Positions 35,630 through 45,511 of a DNA stretch of 50,683 nucleotides are shown piece after piece. Below the pieces are notes generated by a model. It made no database searches and was not told the origin of the DNA. It saw nothing but the letters and a program-made list of their open reading frames with translations. The stretch comes from an uncultured Bacteroidales bacterium. Its GTDB lineage: Bacteria; Bacteroidota; Bacteroidia; Bacteroidales; ML635J-15. The DNA lies in assembly GCA_937982115.1 (NCBI GenBank), contig CALJNE010000064.1:1-50683 (forward strand), in the 5' to 3' direction. The position numbers were made by a program, and so were the translations under genes. The first letter of the stretch is position 1; the number at the start of each line of letters is the position of its first letter.

Positions 35630-37282
35630 ATGAATTTCAGATTGATAATAATACTACAGTTATTCATCATTATTGCGGTTACTTGCAGTGCAGAAAGAAA
35701 TGATAATTCAGAAATGCCGGTTGAACAAAAAAGCATTAAACCGGAACTAAATACTTGGTATTATACTAACTTAAACGATTCATTAATTTATTTCCGAATA
35801 AACATTTTAAAAGAAAATTATGCTGAAGGAGAATTCTTTTTGCTTGAAAAATCTCCTTATGCAAAAAAGGGAAAATTTAAGGTTAAAATTAAAGATAATA
35901 AATATGAACTAAGTTACAGGGATAAAGTTGTGGAAATGAAAGTTTTGACAAGTGCAAGGAATGAAAATATTGTGTTTATTTATTCCTTGCGTAAAAAACC
36001 TTTTATGTCGATTTTCAACCGCTGGGAAGAACCAAAAACTCTATTGGCAGCAAAATATCGTGAACCTGATTATGAAACATTTCCAAAAAGATATAAAGAA
36101 AAGGTTTTTTCGGATGTTAATGTTAAAAACGATATTGTTTACGGGAAAGCAAAAGGCTACTGGACAAGCTATCCGGCAGAGGAGGAATCATATATTAACA
36201 TTCTTTTGAACGGGATATTGTCAACATTGAATAAAAAAGACCTTGAATTAAAAGCCGATGTATATTTTCCGGCCGGCGATACTATTAAGGAACGCCCCTT
36301 TATAATGTTTGTTCACGGCGGAGCATTCTATATCGGGGATAAACAATCGAATGCGATGGTTGAGTTTTGCCGATATTTCACTTCATTGGGCTATGTTACA
36401 GCATCAATAAACTACAGGTTGGGGTTTATTCCGTTAGGTTCGGAGGTCGAACGGGCAGGCTACAGGGCTTTACAGGATGCTCATGCAGCCATGCGATATT
36501 TTGTTGAAAACAGGACAAGTTTTGGTATAGACACATCAAAAATATTTGTCGGAGGTTCATCTGCAGGTGGCATCACTGCATTGAATCTGGTATTTATGCG
36601 TAACAACAACCGACCGAAATCAAGTTTTAAAAATCTATTGAACGATGACCTCGGAAAAATTGAAAGCTCTGGAAACAATATAAAAAGAAATTTTAGCATA
36701 AAGTCTGTAATTAATATGTGGGGAGCAGTTGATAATACCGATATTTTGAAAAATTCTAAAGCTTCGGTAATTTCTTTTCACGGCGATGCTGATATAGTTG
36801 TTCCTATAAATTGTGATTATCCTTTTAAGGACATTCAAGCAAATTTCTCATCTTTAATTCTGAACAAAGTTTGCGGCTCTCTCGAAATTCACATTAAACT
36901 TCGCGAACTGGAACGCAAAGAGGAACTTTATATCCTAAAAAACAAGGGACATTCACCTCATGTTGATGCTGCCAATAAATTAAATGATGTTTTCTATTTT
37001 ATTTGTTCAAAGTCAACAGATTTTTTATATTCCGAGCTATTGCCCGAATGTGCAAGGATATATACTTATCCCAAAACTATAGGCAAACGTGCTTCGAGTT
37101 TTTATGTGGTGGATTGCAATAATTTCAAACAAATCTACTGGAGAATAAAAGGCGGTTTAATCACTGGTACTAAGAATAACACTGTGAGAGTTGTTTGGTT
37201 TGATGATGAACCTGAACATAAATTATTTGCTTCTGTTTTATTTGATAATGGAATTAGTGAGGTTTTGGAGTATGGGTTTTAG
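35630..37282 (+). CDS. Exported carboxylesterase-like alpha/beta hydrolase with C-terminal PKD-like domain
   Basis: 550 residues with an N-terminal export signal (IIILQLFIIIAVTC). Residues about 20-180 form an unassigned N-domain. The hydrolase domain shows HGGAFY near 229 (oxyanion), GGSSAGG near 307-313 with the nucleophile Ser, HGDADIVVP near 384 (Asp) and GHSPHVD near 441 (His). The last 90 residues (IYWRIKGGLITGTKNNTVRV) resemble a PKD-like domain. It probably hydrolyses an ester of an extracellular substrate. No T9SS domain is visible. The stop codon opens into a TTGG/TTAG repeat. Confidence 0.82.
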   Translation: MNFRLIIILQLFIIIAVTCSAERNDNSEMPVEQKSIKPELNTWYYTNLNDSLIYFRINILKENYAEGEFFLLEKSPYAKKGKFKVKIKDNKYELSYRDKVVEMKVLTSARNENIVFIYSLRKKPFMSIFNRWEEPKTLLAAKYREPDYETFPKRYKEKVFSDVNVKNDIVYGKAKGYWTSYPAEEESYINILLNGILSTLNKKDLELKADVYFPAGDTIKERPFIMFVHGGAFYIGDKQSNAMVEFCRYFTSLGYVTASINYRLGFIPLGSEVERAGYRALQDAHAAMRYFVENRTSFGIDTSKIFVGGSSAGGITALNLVFMRNNNRPKSSFKNLLNDDLGKIESSGNNIKRNFSIKSVINMWGAVDNTDILKNSKASVISFHGDADIVVPINCDYPFKDIQANFSSLILNKVCGSLEIHIKLRELERKEELYILKNKGHSPHVDAANKLNDVFYFICSKSTDFLYSELLPECARIYTYPKTIGKRASSFYVVDCNNFKQIYWRIKGGLITGTKNNTVRVVWFDDEPEHKLFASVLFDNGISEVLEYGF

Positions 37283-37350
37283 TTGGTTAGTCAGTTAGTT
37301 GGTTGGTTGGTTAGTTAGTTGGTTAGTTAGTTAGTTGGTAAGTTGGTTGT
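37279..37350 (+). repeat. (TTGG/TTAG)n tetranucleotide repeat at a gene end
   Basis: About 17 tetranucleotide units, alternating TTGG, TTAG and one TCAG, begin at the stop codon of the hydrolase gene and continue to TTGGTTGTTG. recR starts 75 bases after the repeat. Confidence 0.9.
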
Positions 37351-37424
37351 TGATAAATTAGGTGTGGGGTGTTGAATATTTGATTATTTTTGTGGAGTAA
37401 AGTTTTTAGATATTTAGAAATTAT

Positions 37425-38051
37425 ATGAGTTTTGAAGGAAAATCCGGTAAGTATTTGGAAGATGTGGTTTTACAATTCACGGGATTTCCGGGGATAGGAC
37501 GAAAAACGGCCTTAAGGTTTGCTTTGCACTTGTTGCGTCGTTCGGATATTGAGGTGGAATTATTTCTTGAGGCTGTTCGTAAACTAAAAACTCAAACTAA
37601 ATTTTGCCGCATCTGTCACAATCTATCAGATGAAGATATTTGCCCGATCTGTTCGGATAGCAAACGCAACAGTTCTATTATTTGCGTTGTGGAAGGTATT
37701 CATGATGTTATAGCCATAGAAAGTACTTCGCAATATAATGGATTGTATCATGTTCTGGGAGGATTAATTTCACCAATTGACGGTATTGGTCCAAACGATA
37801 TTAAAATAAAATCCTTAATCGAAAGGCTCAAAAATACTATGGTTGATGAGGTAATATTTGCCCTGCCTGCTACAACAGAAGGGGATACGACAAACTATTA
37901 CATCGGCAAAAAAATCAGCGGACTGTGCAACGAGATAACTGTCATTTCAAGAGGTGTAGCAGTTGGCGAAGAACTTCAATATACCGACGGAATCACCCTC
38001 GGACAATCTATAATAAACCGAAAACCATTTTTTGAACTTCTGAAAAAATGA
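37425..38051 (+). CDS. recR: Recombination protein RecR
   Basis: 208 residues. HhH FTGFPGIGRKTALRFALHLL near 15-35, the Cys4 zinc finger CRICHNLSDEDICPIC near 62-77, and the Toprim domain CVVEGIHDVIAIE through GGLISPIDGIGPNDI and TTEGDTTNYYI. RecR works with RecF to load RecA at gaps. It starts a four-gene run with spacings of 3, 5 and -4 bases to folC. TATTTTTG at 37385-37392 is a candidate -7 element 32 bases upstream. Confidence 0.96.
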   Translation: MSFEGKSGKYLEDVVLQFTGFPGIGRKTALRFALHLLRRSDIEVELFLEAVRKLKTQTKFCRICHNLSDEDICPICSDSKRNSSIICVVEGIHDVIAIESTSQYNGLYHVLGGLISPIDGIGPNDIKIKSLIERLKNTMVDEVIFALPATTEGDTTNYYIGKKISGLCNEITVISRGVAVGEELQYTDGITLGQSIINRKPFFELLKK

Positions 38052-38054
38052 TTT

Positions 38055-38759
38055 ATGAAAAGGCTTTATCCCTTTATAATTTCCGTTTTGATTTTGTCTT
38101 CACTTAATACATTTAATTCTAATGCTCAGGAGGAGGAAGAGTTCATTAACTATGAGTTTGGATTTTTATTTAATGATGGAATTTTTTTAAACTTTAACAG
38201 TTTTCGTAACAATGCACCAATGGATTTTGGGAGAATGATAATTCCATCCTATGATATGCCTGATTTTTTCAGAATTTTAGATACTATTTCGGAGATTGTT
38301 TACAGCGATGATTTTGGAATAAGTCAAAGAATACCGAAGAAAAACATCTGGGGCTACAGCAAAAACGGACGTCCCTACATTTTTTTTAATGCTAAAGCTA
38401 ATCTTATACCTTATGTTGGCAGTATTTCTCATTTTGTTAGTACTGTTAAAGTAATTTATCAGAGCTTTTCTGACCCGTTTTATAATCCTTATTATTCACC
38501 GTTTTATGACCCATATTATTCTTTTAACCAAAGGAATCGTACTTATCAGAGTGAAGAGCTTGTACACTACATAATTGATATGGAAACCGGCAAAGTTCTG
38601 GAATATAATGTAGGCAACCTTGAAGAAATTTTTAAACGCGAACCCAAAATTTATGACGAATTTTCTAAATTGCGTAAACGGAAAAAAAATAAACAATTAT
38701 TTTATTACGTTAGACTTTATAATGAATTGAGACCTTTGAAATTTCAAAAAAATATTTAA
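38055..38759 (+). CDS. Exported protein of unknown function with Tyr/Pro-rich segment
   Basis: 234 residues. A signal peptide (ending SNAQ) is followed by an acidic stretch (EEEEF) and a domain with YEFGFLFNDGIFLNF. Near residues 141-160 is a low-complexity aromatic stretch of the form YNPYYSPFYDPYYSF. The C-terminus is basic (LRKRKKNKQLFYYVRLYNE). No family recognised. Between recR and the next unknown exported gene (three- and five-base gaps), it is likely co-transcribed with both. Confidence 0.72.
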   Translation: MKRLYPFIISVLILSSLNTFNSNAQEEEEFINYEFGFLFNDGIFLNFNSFRNNAPMDFGRMIIPSYDMPDFFRILDTISEIVYSDDFGISQRIPKKNIWGYSKNGRPYIFFNAKANLIPYVGSISHFVSTVKVIYQSFSDPFYNPYYSPFYDPYYSFNQRNRTYQSEELVHYIIDMETGKVLEYNVGNLEEIFKREPKIYDEFSKLRKRKKNKQLFYYVRLYNELRPLKFQKNI

Positions 38760-38764
38760 TTCTT

Positions 38765-39618
38765 ATGAGAAAGGTATTTTGTTTTTTCATTTTAATTTTA
38801 AATGTAAGTTGTTATTACTCACAGGCTGTAATACCTGTTGCAAGTCAATCCGACATAAATAAATTTCTGAAATCAACAACTCTCGTTGTGCTAAAAAATG
38901 ATCGCACGTCTGATTATAATGATGCTATTCGTGAGTCTGTTGAAAAGTTCTGGAATATTACTCCTTATGAATTTATTTATGAATCGGATTTTAAAAAGCA
39001 CATGAAAGATCCCGGAAAATCTTTTCTTATGATAAATCAGGTTTACTTTGAAAAAGATAAATCACAAACTTTGTTTGATTTTTTAATATTAACCAATGGG
39101 GGTAATTATAAGGATGTTAATGATATGCCAACTATTGCTGCAGTTCCCTTATGTTATAACGGAGCTCTGGAGTCTGAGTATTCATATAAAATGGGAGCAA
39201 TTGTAAAGTTTGTTCAATCACACGTTAAGACATGCAAAGAAAATCCTTCTTTAAATAAAGACAATATTGCAAAATATTATCTCGAAAAATCGGGTAGTCC
39301 TCTGAAAAAAACATTATACTTGCTAAAAACTGAAATTGAACCCGAAATCCGAACCAAAAATTCTTTTGCCTCTGTTTATCCTTTTGCTTTTGAATATGCA
39401 GAACGCGAGGATATTAAAAAACTCATTGATAAAGAAGATGAAGATGCAATTATGCTACATTTAATTAAACCCAAACTTAGCACTACACTTTCGTATTGCG
39501 TAAAAATTATTTTTGATGCAAAATCAGGTTTAATTTATTATTATGATTCACATAAAATTACAGAAAAAGACAGGGATTATTTACTTAAATCGGATATCAA
39601 AAAATTAGCTTCAAAAAA

Positions 39619-39622
<4 letters not shown>
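38765..39622 (+). CDS. Exported protein of unknown function
   Basis: 285 residues. The N-terminus is hydrophobic (VFCFFILILNVSCYYSQ) and could be a signal peptide or lipoprotein signal ending at Cys16. The body has two similar-looking parts: VVLKNDRTSDYNDAIRESVEKFW near 42-64 and a C-terminal SYCVKIIFDAKSGLIYYYDSHKI near 240-262, the latter like the closing hairpin of a periplasmic repeat domain. No assignment. It overlaps folC by four bases, so it is translationally coupled to it, and it may share a role with the preceding unknown gene. Confidence 0.72.
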
Positions 39623-40983
<1,361 letters not shown>

Positions 40984-41198
40984 ATTGTTTTTGGGGATAA
41001 ATAAAATGAATTAGTGCTATTCGTGAAATTCGTGGCAAACAATATAAGCAGTTAATTGCAGAAATTAATACAAATTTAGATTATTGTTCGATTGTTGTTT
41101 TGTCGAGATAAAATGTAATCTTTTTCTATCTTGATTTTGGGATGGTGGATACGAGATATAAATGGCAATTTTGGAGAGTTCTTTCAAAAAATAATAAA
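40984..41198. other. Intergenic with a probable dispersed-repeat fragment
   Basis: The part at about 41010-41060 contains TAGTGCTATTCGTGAAATTCGTGGC, a short sequence (given in part) that I recall as a common dispersed fragment in other genomes; it is a single copy here. The remainder up to the direct repeat at 41199 shows no gene. Two in-frame readings tested encode no ATPase-like protein. Confidence 0.35.
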
Positions 41199-41242
41199 AA
41201 TGAGGAATTAAATCCTTAAAAAATATAATTTTTGTGGATTTA
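41199..41242. repeat. 44-bp perfect direct repeat, upstream copy
   Basis: Identical over 44 bases to 42398-42441. It spans AAATGAGGAATTAAATCC to TTTTTGTGGATTT, 37 bases before the start of the ATPase gene. The downstream copy holds the last codons of that gene. A partial match continues for about 15 more bases. A 14-base internal repeat TTAAATCCTTAAAA (41209 and 41241) and the 12-base palindrome GGATTTAAATCC (41237-41248) overlap this copy. Confidence 0.95.
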
Positions 41243-41279
41243 AATCCTTAAAATTATTATATTTGAAAAAATTATTATT

Positions 41280-42419
41280 ATGATAGTAAGAACAATTGAA
41301 AATCAAATTAGAGAAAATCTATTTAAAAAAAAGACCATATTGTTACTGGGACCACGTCAGAGCGGTAAAACTACATTGATAAAAGCAATTTTGAATGAAT
41401 ACTCGAATACAACACTATTTCTGGATGGAGATGATCCGGTTGTGGAAAAATTATTAAGTCGCCCGAATACTGAGCAAATCAAGCAAATTATAGGAAATAA
41501 AACAATTGTATTTGTAGATGAAGCACAAAGAATAAAAGATATAGGTTTGACCGCAAAGATAATAGTTGATCAATTAAAAAATGTACAATTAATACTAAGC
41601 GGATCTTCGGCATTTGAATTAAGTCAACAAATAAATGAGCCTCTCACTGGGCGAAAACGCACCTATTATTTATTCCCGGTATCGTGGCAGGAATGGCAGA
41701 ATTATGCAGGATTTGTTAAGGCACAACAAGATCTGGAAAATAGATTAGTTTATGGATTTTATCCTGAAATTTTGTGCAATCCAATTGATGCTAATATTAT
41801 TTTGAGAGAACTCTCAGACAGTTATCTTTACAAAGATATTCTTATGTTTGGTAATATTAAAAAACCTGAGGACATAAAAAAACTTCTGCAAGCACTGGCT
41901 TATCAAATTGGTAGCGAAGTTTCGTATCGGGAATTAAGCGAAATTGTTGGATTAGATCCTAAAACTGTTGATAGATATATTTCAATCTTTGAAAAAGCTT
42001 ATGTTATATTTCGTTTATATCCCCTAAGTAGAAATCTCAGAAATGAAATAAAGTCAAAACCAAAAATTTATTTTTATGATAACGGTATCAGAAATGCTGT
42101 AATCGGTCAGTTGCAAGCTTTAGCCTTAAGACAGGATATCGGACAACTCTGGGAGAATTTTATTATTAGCGAAAGACTAAAGTTTCTTAACAATAATTTT
42201 ATCTTTGCAAATCAGTATTATTGGAGAACATCACAACAACAAGAAATTGACTACATAGAAGAAATTAATGGAAAATTCTATGCATACGAAATTAAATGGA
42301 ATCCTAATAAGAAACCAATATTTTCAAAAACATTCATTCAAAAATATATTCCTTTAACAACCGAAGTGATACATCGAGAAAATTTTCAAAAATTCATAAA
42401 TGAGGAATTAAATCCTTAA
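41280..42419 (+). CDS. AAA family ATPase with DUF4143 domain
   Basis: 379 residues. The N-terminal AAA_14 domain has Walker A GPRQSGKTTL near 23-32, Walker B IVFVDEAQRI and LSGSSAFEL (sensor 1). The C-terminal DUF4143 domain (about 200-370) includes SYRELSEIVGLDPKTVDRYI, RNEIKSKPKIYFYDNGIRNAV, and a DUF4143-end motif QQQEIDYIEEINGKFYAYEIKW that resembles a PD-(D/E)xK-type nuclease core. These ATPases are abundant, often multicopy, in Bacteroidota and archaea and their cellular job is not established. The gene alone lies between 44-bp direct repeats, and the right repeat contains its terminal codons (NEELNP and stop). Confidence 0.9.
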   Translation: MIVRTIENQIRENLFKKKTILLLGPRQSGKTTLIKAILNEYSNTTLFLDGDDPVVEKLLSRPNTEQIKQIIGNKTIVFVDEAQRIKDIGLTAKIIVDQLKNVQLILSGSSAFELSQQINEPLTGRKRTYYLFPVSWQEWQNYAGFVKAQQDLENRLVYGFYPEILCNPIDANIILRELSDSYLYKDILMFGNIKKPEDIKKLLQALAYQIGSEVSYRELSEIVGLDPKTVDRYISIFEKAYVIFRLYPLSRNLRNEIKSKPKIYFYDNGIRNAVIGQLQALALRQDIGQLWENFIISERLKFLNNNFIFANQYYWRTSQQQEIDYIEEINGKFYAYEIKWNPNKKPIFSKTFIQKYIPLTTEVIHRENFQKFINEELNP

Positions 42420-42441
42420 AAAATATAATTTTTGTGGATTT
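42398..42441. repeat. 44-bp perfect direct repeat, downstream copy
   Basis: Identical to 41199-41242 and 1199 bases downstream of it. It covers the last six codons and stop of the ATPase gene plus 22 following bases. Confidence 0.95.
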
Positions 42442-42453
42442 GAATACTAAGAA

Positions 42454-43119
42454 TTACCCTTTTCTTGAAATTTCATCAAGTTTGTCGAGGGATTTTATGA
42501 CGATATCTTTATTTTTAAGTTCAATAATATTTTCTTGTTCGAATTCTTTGAGAATTTTTATTGCCGATTCTGTGTTAATACTTGCAAATTCTGCCAAATC
42601 CTGTCGAGTTAACAAAGGAAAAATGTTTTCGGATTTTTGACTTATCTCGTAAATGTAGAGTAATGTTGACGCTAATTTTCCTCGCATTTGTTTGTAGGAG
42701 ATGTTTCTTATTATCTCAAGCATGCGATTTTCGTCATACATGTTTCTTGAATTTATTTGATAAGCAAAGTCGGGATTTGATAATATTAGTTTTTGCAAGG
42801 CCTCTTTTTCTATCATACAGATTGTGGAATTTCTTATAGCCGATGCACTAAACTGGTAATATTTTTCACCGTAAACGGTGTTGAAAGCCAAAAATTCACC
42901 TGTAGTTGCAATCTTTATATTTAGTTGTTTATCGAAATCGGTTTGAATATAGGTTTTTACTATACCGTCAATTATAAAGAAAACATGATGAGCAAAAGCA
43001 CCTTGTTTGAAGATGAGTTCTGACTTTGAGTAAGGAATTTGTTTTTTAAATAATCCTATATTCTCAAGTTCTTCCGGATAAAGATTAGCAAAACAACGTG
43101 ACAATTCTTCGATATTCAT
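42454..43119 (-). CDS. Crp/Fnr family transcriptional regulator
   Basis: 221 residues. N-terminal cyclic-nucleotide-binding-like beta barrel (LIFKQGAFAHHVFFIIDGIVKTY, GEFLAFNTVYGEKYYQFSASA), the long dimerisation helix, and a C-terminal HTH (LTRQDLAEFASINTESAIKILKEFEQENII). There is no N-terminal Fnr Cys cluster and the typical nucleotide-contacting Arg is not obvious, so the ligand is unknown. It is divergently placed 144 bases from the redox operon, so it probably regulates that operon or itself. TATATTTGCA on the minus strand (43133-43140) is a good -7 element. Confidence 0.9.
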   Translation of the reverse strand: MNIEELSRCFANLYPEELENIGLFKKQIPYSKSELIFKQGAFAHHVFFIIDGIVKTYIQTDFDKQLNIKIATTGEFLAFNTVYGEKYYQFSASAIRNSTICMIEKEALQKLILSNPDFAYQINSRNMYDENRMLEIIRNISYKQMRGKLASTLLYIYEISQKSENIFPLLTRQDLAEFASINTESAIKILKEFEQENIIELKNKDIVIKSLDKLDEISRKG

Positions 43120-43263
43120 AAAATGTTTTTTGCAAATATATTGAATTATGACAGTTTTTTACATGAAAAGATTCATTTTTGAAATAGTATTCTTTCATTA
43201 TCCATGTATGAACAGTGAATTTAAGTAACTGTTTATTTTGCAGAAACTCTAAATTAAAATAAT
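43120..43263. promoter_or_regulatory. Divergent promoter region between Crp/Fnr gene and redox operon
   Basis: This 144-base region contains a -7 element for the regulator (TATATTTG on minus, 43133-43140) and two inverted repeats that could be operators: ATGAA-AAGA-TTCAT (near 43163-43176) and TTCAT-9-ATGAA (near 43194-43212). A near-consensus TTATTTTGCAG stands before the plus-strand start. The operator assignment is inference. Confidence 0.45.
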
Positions 43264-43614
43264 ATGAAAATGTTAAGAACTTCATTACACGAAATTGAAA
43301 CAGCCGAAGAATTAAAAAAACTTCAGGAAGAAAATGAAAATTTAATGGTTTGTTGCGGTAGAATGGGACCTATGTGTATTCCTGTTTACGACATCATGGA
43401 AGAGCTTGAAGAAGAGTATCCTCATGTTAAATTTGCAGTTATGGCATTTGATAATCCGGAGGCTGCCATAATAAGAAATGATCCGGCCTGCAGAGGATTT
43501 ATGGGATTGCCTTTTACAATGTATTACAAAAACGGAAAAACTGTAAAAGCTACAACCAGCATACAAAATCGTCAGCAAATTACCTCAATTTTAAATGAGT
43601 ATTTTCAAAAATAA
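43264..43614 (+). CDS. Thioredoxin-fold protein with non-canonical active site
   Basis: 116 residues. The fold is thioredoxin-like (ELKKLQEENENLMVCC..., MEELEEEYPHVKFAVMAFDNPEA, GFMGLPFTMYYKNGKTV with the cis-Pro region). The expected WCGPC is replaced by CCGRMGPMC; aligned on the following IPV, the CxxC pair is absent and Cys residues flank it at a spacing of six residues. It may use a different disulphide arrangement or bind a metal. Nine bases before trxB and divergent from a Crp/Fnr gene, it is probably an electron partner of TrxB. Confidence 0.75.
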   Translation: MKMLRTSLHEIETAEELKKLQEENENLMVCCGRMGPMCIPVYDIMEELEEEYPHVKFAVMAFDNPEAAIIRNDPACRGFMGLPFTMYYKNGKTVKATTSIQNRQQITSILNEYFQK

Positions 43615-43622
43615 ATTTTACC

Positions 43623-44582
43623 ATGAACGAAGTTTTTGATGTGGCAATAATAGGAGGGGGACCTGCAGGACTTTCTGCAGGTATCTATTCCTCCAGGGCA
43701 AAACTGAAAACTGTGATTCTTAATTCCGGAAGTTTCGGTGGTCAGGTGGTGCTAACTGATGAGGTTGCTAATTATCCCGGAGTGGAACAAACAAAAGGTT
43801 ATAATCTTGCTGCTTTAATGAAAAAGCAAGCAAAAGATTTTGGATGTAAATTAATAGGGAATATAGAAATTACAGAATATCATTTACATGATGAAATTAA
43901 AAGAGTTGTTTTATCCGATGGCAGAGAAATAAAAGCAAGAGGAGTGATTTTTGCAACCGGTGGTCGTCCGCGATTGCTTGGTGTTGAAGGCGAGAATGAA
44001 TTCAGAGGCAGAGGAATTTCCTTTTGTGCCACCTGTGACGGTGACTTTTTCACAGGCAAGGAAGTGGTAGTTGTTGGAGGTGGAAATTCTGCTCTGGAAG
44101 AAGCCATAAGTCTCACAAAATTTGCCACAAAAGTAACTATCTTTCATCAGTTTGATCATTTTCAGGCTTTTCCGGCAGTGATTGATGAGGCCAAAAACAC
44201 TCCTAAAATTAATTTTATCATGGAATCCAGGATAATAAAGTTTTTAGGATCGGAAAAACTTGAAGCTGTTGAGATAGAACATATTCCCACCGGAAAAAGA
44301 CAAATATTTAAGACAGACGGTGTGTTTATTTTCATTGGATATATTCCAAATACAGAAGATTTAAAAGGTATTTTACCATTAAACGACCGTGGCGAAATAA
44401 TTGTTGACAGTGATATGTTTACCGGTATTCCCGGAGTTTATGCTGCCGGTGACAGCATAGCAAAAAAATATAGACAAATTACTACTGCTGTTGCAGAAGG
44501 GACTATTGCATCTTTAAGTTTAGCTGAATATATTAAGTCTAAAGTTAAAAAGCTGGAAAATGAAACAAATTTGGTCGCTTGA
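43623..44582 (+). CDS. trxB: Thioredoxin reductase (NADPH)
   Basis: 319 residues. FAD motif GGGPAGLSAGIYSSRA, redox-active CATC in SFCATCDGDFF, the NADPH motif GGGNSALEEAISLTKFA, and the C-terminal FAD contact GVYAAGDSI. It transfers electrons from NADPH to thioredoxin-type proteins. It sits between an atypical thioredoxin gene and a thioredoxin-glutaredoxin fusion gene and overlaps the latter by 23 bases. Confidence 0.96.
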   Translation: MNEVFDVAIIGGGPAGLSAGIYSSRAKLKTVILNSGSFGGQVVLTDEVANYPGVEQTKGYNLAALMKKQAKDFGCKLIGNIEITEYHLHDEIKRVVLSDGREIKARGVIFATGGRPRLLGVEGENEFRGRGISFCATCDGDFFTGKEVVVVGGGNSALEEAISLTKFATKVTIFHQFDHFQAFPAVIDEAKNTPKINFIMESRIIKFLGSEKLEAVEIEHIPTGKRQIFKTDGVFIFIGYIPNTEDLKGILPLNDRGEIIVDSDMFTGIPGVYAAGDSIAKKYRQITTAVAEGTIASLSLAEYIKSKVKKLENETNLVA

Positions 44583-45120
44583 TGAATTAAAGAAACAGAT
44601 CAGTAAAAATGAAAAAACTTATTTACTAATTTTTAAATCCGGAAGTACTCAAAGCGAATGTGCATTGAAGAATCTGGAAGAAATTAATTCTGAAAATGTG
44701 TTGATTAGCGATGTTAACAAGGTGCTTGACATTCATCCGGAATATGGCATTACTACAGTGCCGGTATTGTTATATTTCGAAAAGTCTGAACTAAAAAATA
44801 GTATTAAAGGATGCCAATCCGTTGAATATTATAAATCATTGTTGGAGAACACATACAGTTCGAATAAATCAATCGAGAAGCCTGAAAAACGAGTTGTGGT
44901 GTATAGTACTCCAACCTGTTCGTGGTGTAATGCGTTAAAATCATATTTACGTAAAAACGGAGTTCGGTTTGTGGATATAGATGTTTCTCGAGATCAAAGA
45001 GCTGCGGAAGAATTGGTCAGGAGAACGGGTCAGCAAGGTGTTCCACAAACAGATATTGACGGACAAATTGTAGTTGGATTTGACAAAGCTAAAATTGATT
45101 TGCTTCTGGAATTAAAATAA
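44560..45120 (+). CDS. Thioredoxin-like / glutaredoxin fusion protein
   Basis: 186 residues. The N-terminal half (about 1-100) looks like a thioredoxin fold with TTVPVLLYF at the cis-Pro position, but its active site reads SGSTQSEC with no CxxC. The C-terminal half (about 108-186) is a glutaredoxin with VVVYSTPTCSWCNALKSYLRKNG, GVPQTDIDGQIVVGFDKAKID, so CSWC is the working redox site. It begins 23 bases inside trxB, indicating co-translation. It likely accepts electrons from TrxB directly or via the partner thioredoxin. Confidence 0.82.
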   Translation: MKQIWSLDELKKQISKNEKTYLLIFKSGSTQSECALKNLEEINSENVLISDVNKVLDIHPEYGITTVPVLLYFEKSELKNSIKGCQSVEYYKSLLENTYSSNKSIEKPEKRVVVYSTPTCSWCNALKSYLRKNGVRFVDIDVSRDQRAAEELVRRTGQQGVPQTDIDGQIVVGFDKAKIDLLLELK

Positions 45121-45144
45121 TGTTTAACAAAAAAATGAATAACT

Positions 45145-45432
45145 ATGAAAGAACTACATCCTGTAAATCAAAACATTTTATTGGATATTACTCCTGAACA
45201 AACAGAACAACGAACAAATTCCGGATTAATAATTCCTGATACTGCCAGGGAAAAAGAAAATATCGGAACTGTTGTTGCTTTAAGCAGAATTGACGATCCT
45301 GAGATTAATGTCGGAGATAGAGTTGTTTATAAACAATACTCAGGGACAGAATTAGAGATGGAAAATAAAAAATATCTTATAATTCAATATTCGGATATTC
45401 TTGCAAAAGTTGTTGAAACAGAAGAAATTTAA
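45145..45432 (+). CDS. GroES-like co-chaperonin
   Basis: 95 residues, the normal GroES length: HPVNQNILLDITPEQTEQRT, a mobile-loop region NSGLIIPDT, and GTVVALSRIDDPEINVGDRVVYKQYSGTE. The loop sequence differs from standard GTAGGIVLP. No groEL follows; the next gene, pgi, is convergent. It is 24 bases after the thioredoxin-glutaredoxin gene and probably in the same operon, suggesting a second GroES used under redox stress rather than the main chaperonin pair. Confidence 0.85.
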   Translation: MKELHPVNQNILLDITPEQTEQRTNSGLIIPDTAREKENIGTVVALSRIDDPEINVGDRVVYKQYSGTELEMENKKYLIIQYSDILAKVVETEEI

Positions 45433-45462
45433 AATCTAAAATTAAATCCACGAAATAAAATT

Positions 45463-45493
45463 GTCCTCTATGGAAAAACTTACCATAGGGGAC
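45463..45493. terminator. Terminator between the redox operon and pgi
   Basis: GTCCTCTATGG pairs with CCATAGGGGAC (11 pairs, one G-U) around a 9-base loop, with TTTAAATT on one side and AAATTT on the other. It lies between two convergent genes and may stop transcription from both. Confidence 0.7.
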
Positions 45494-45511
45494 TTTAAAT
45501 TATACAAAAAA

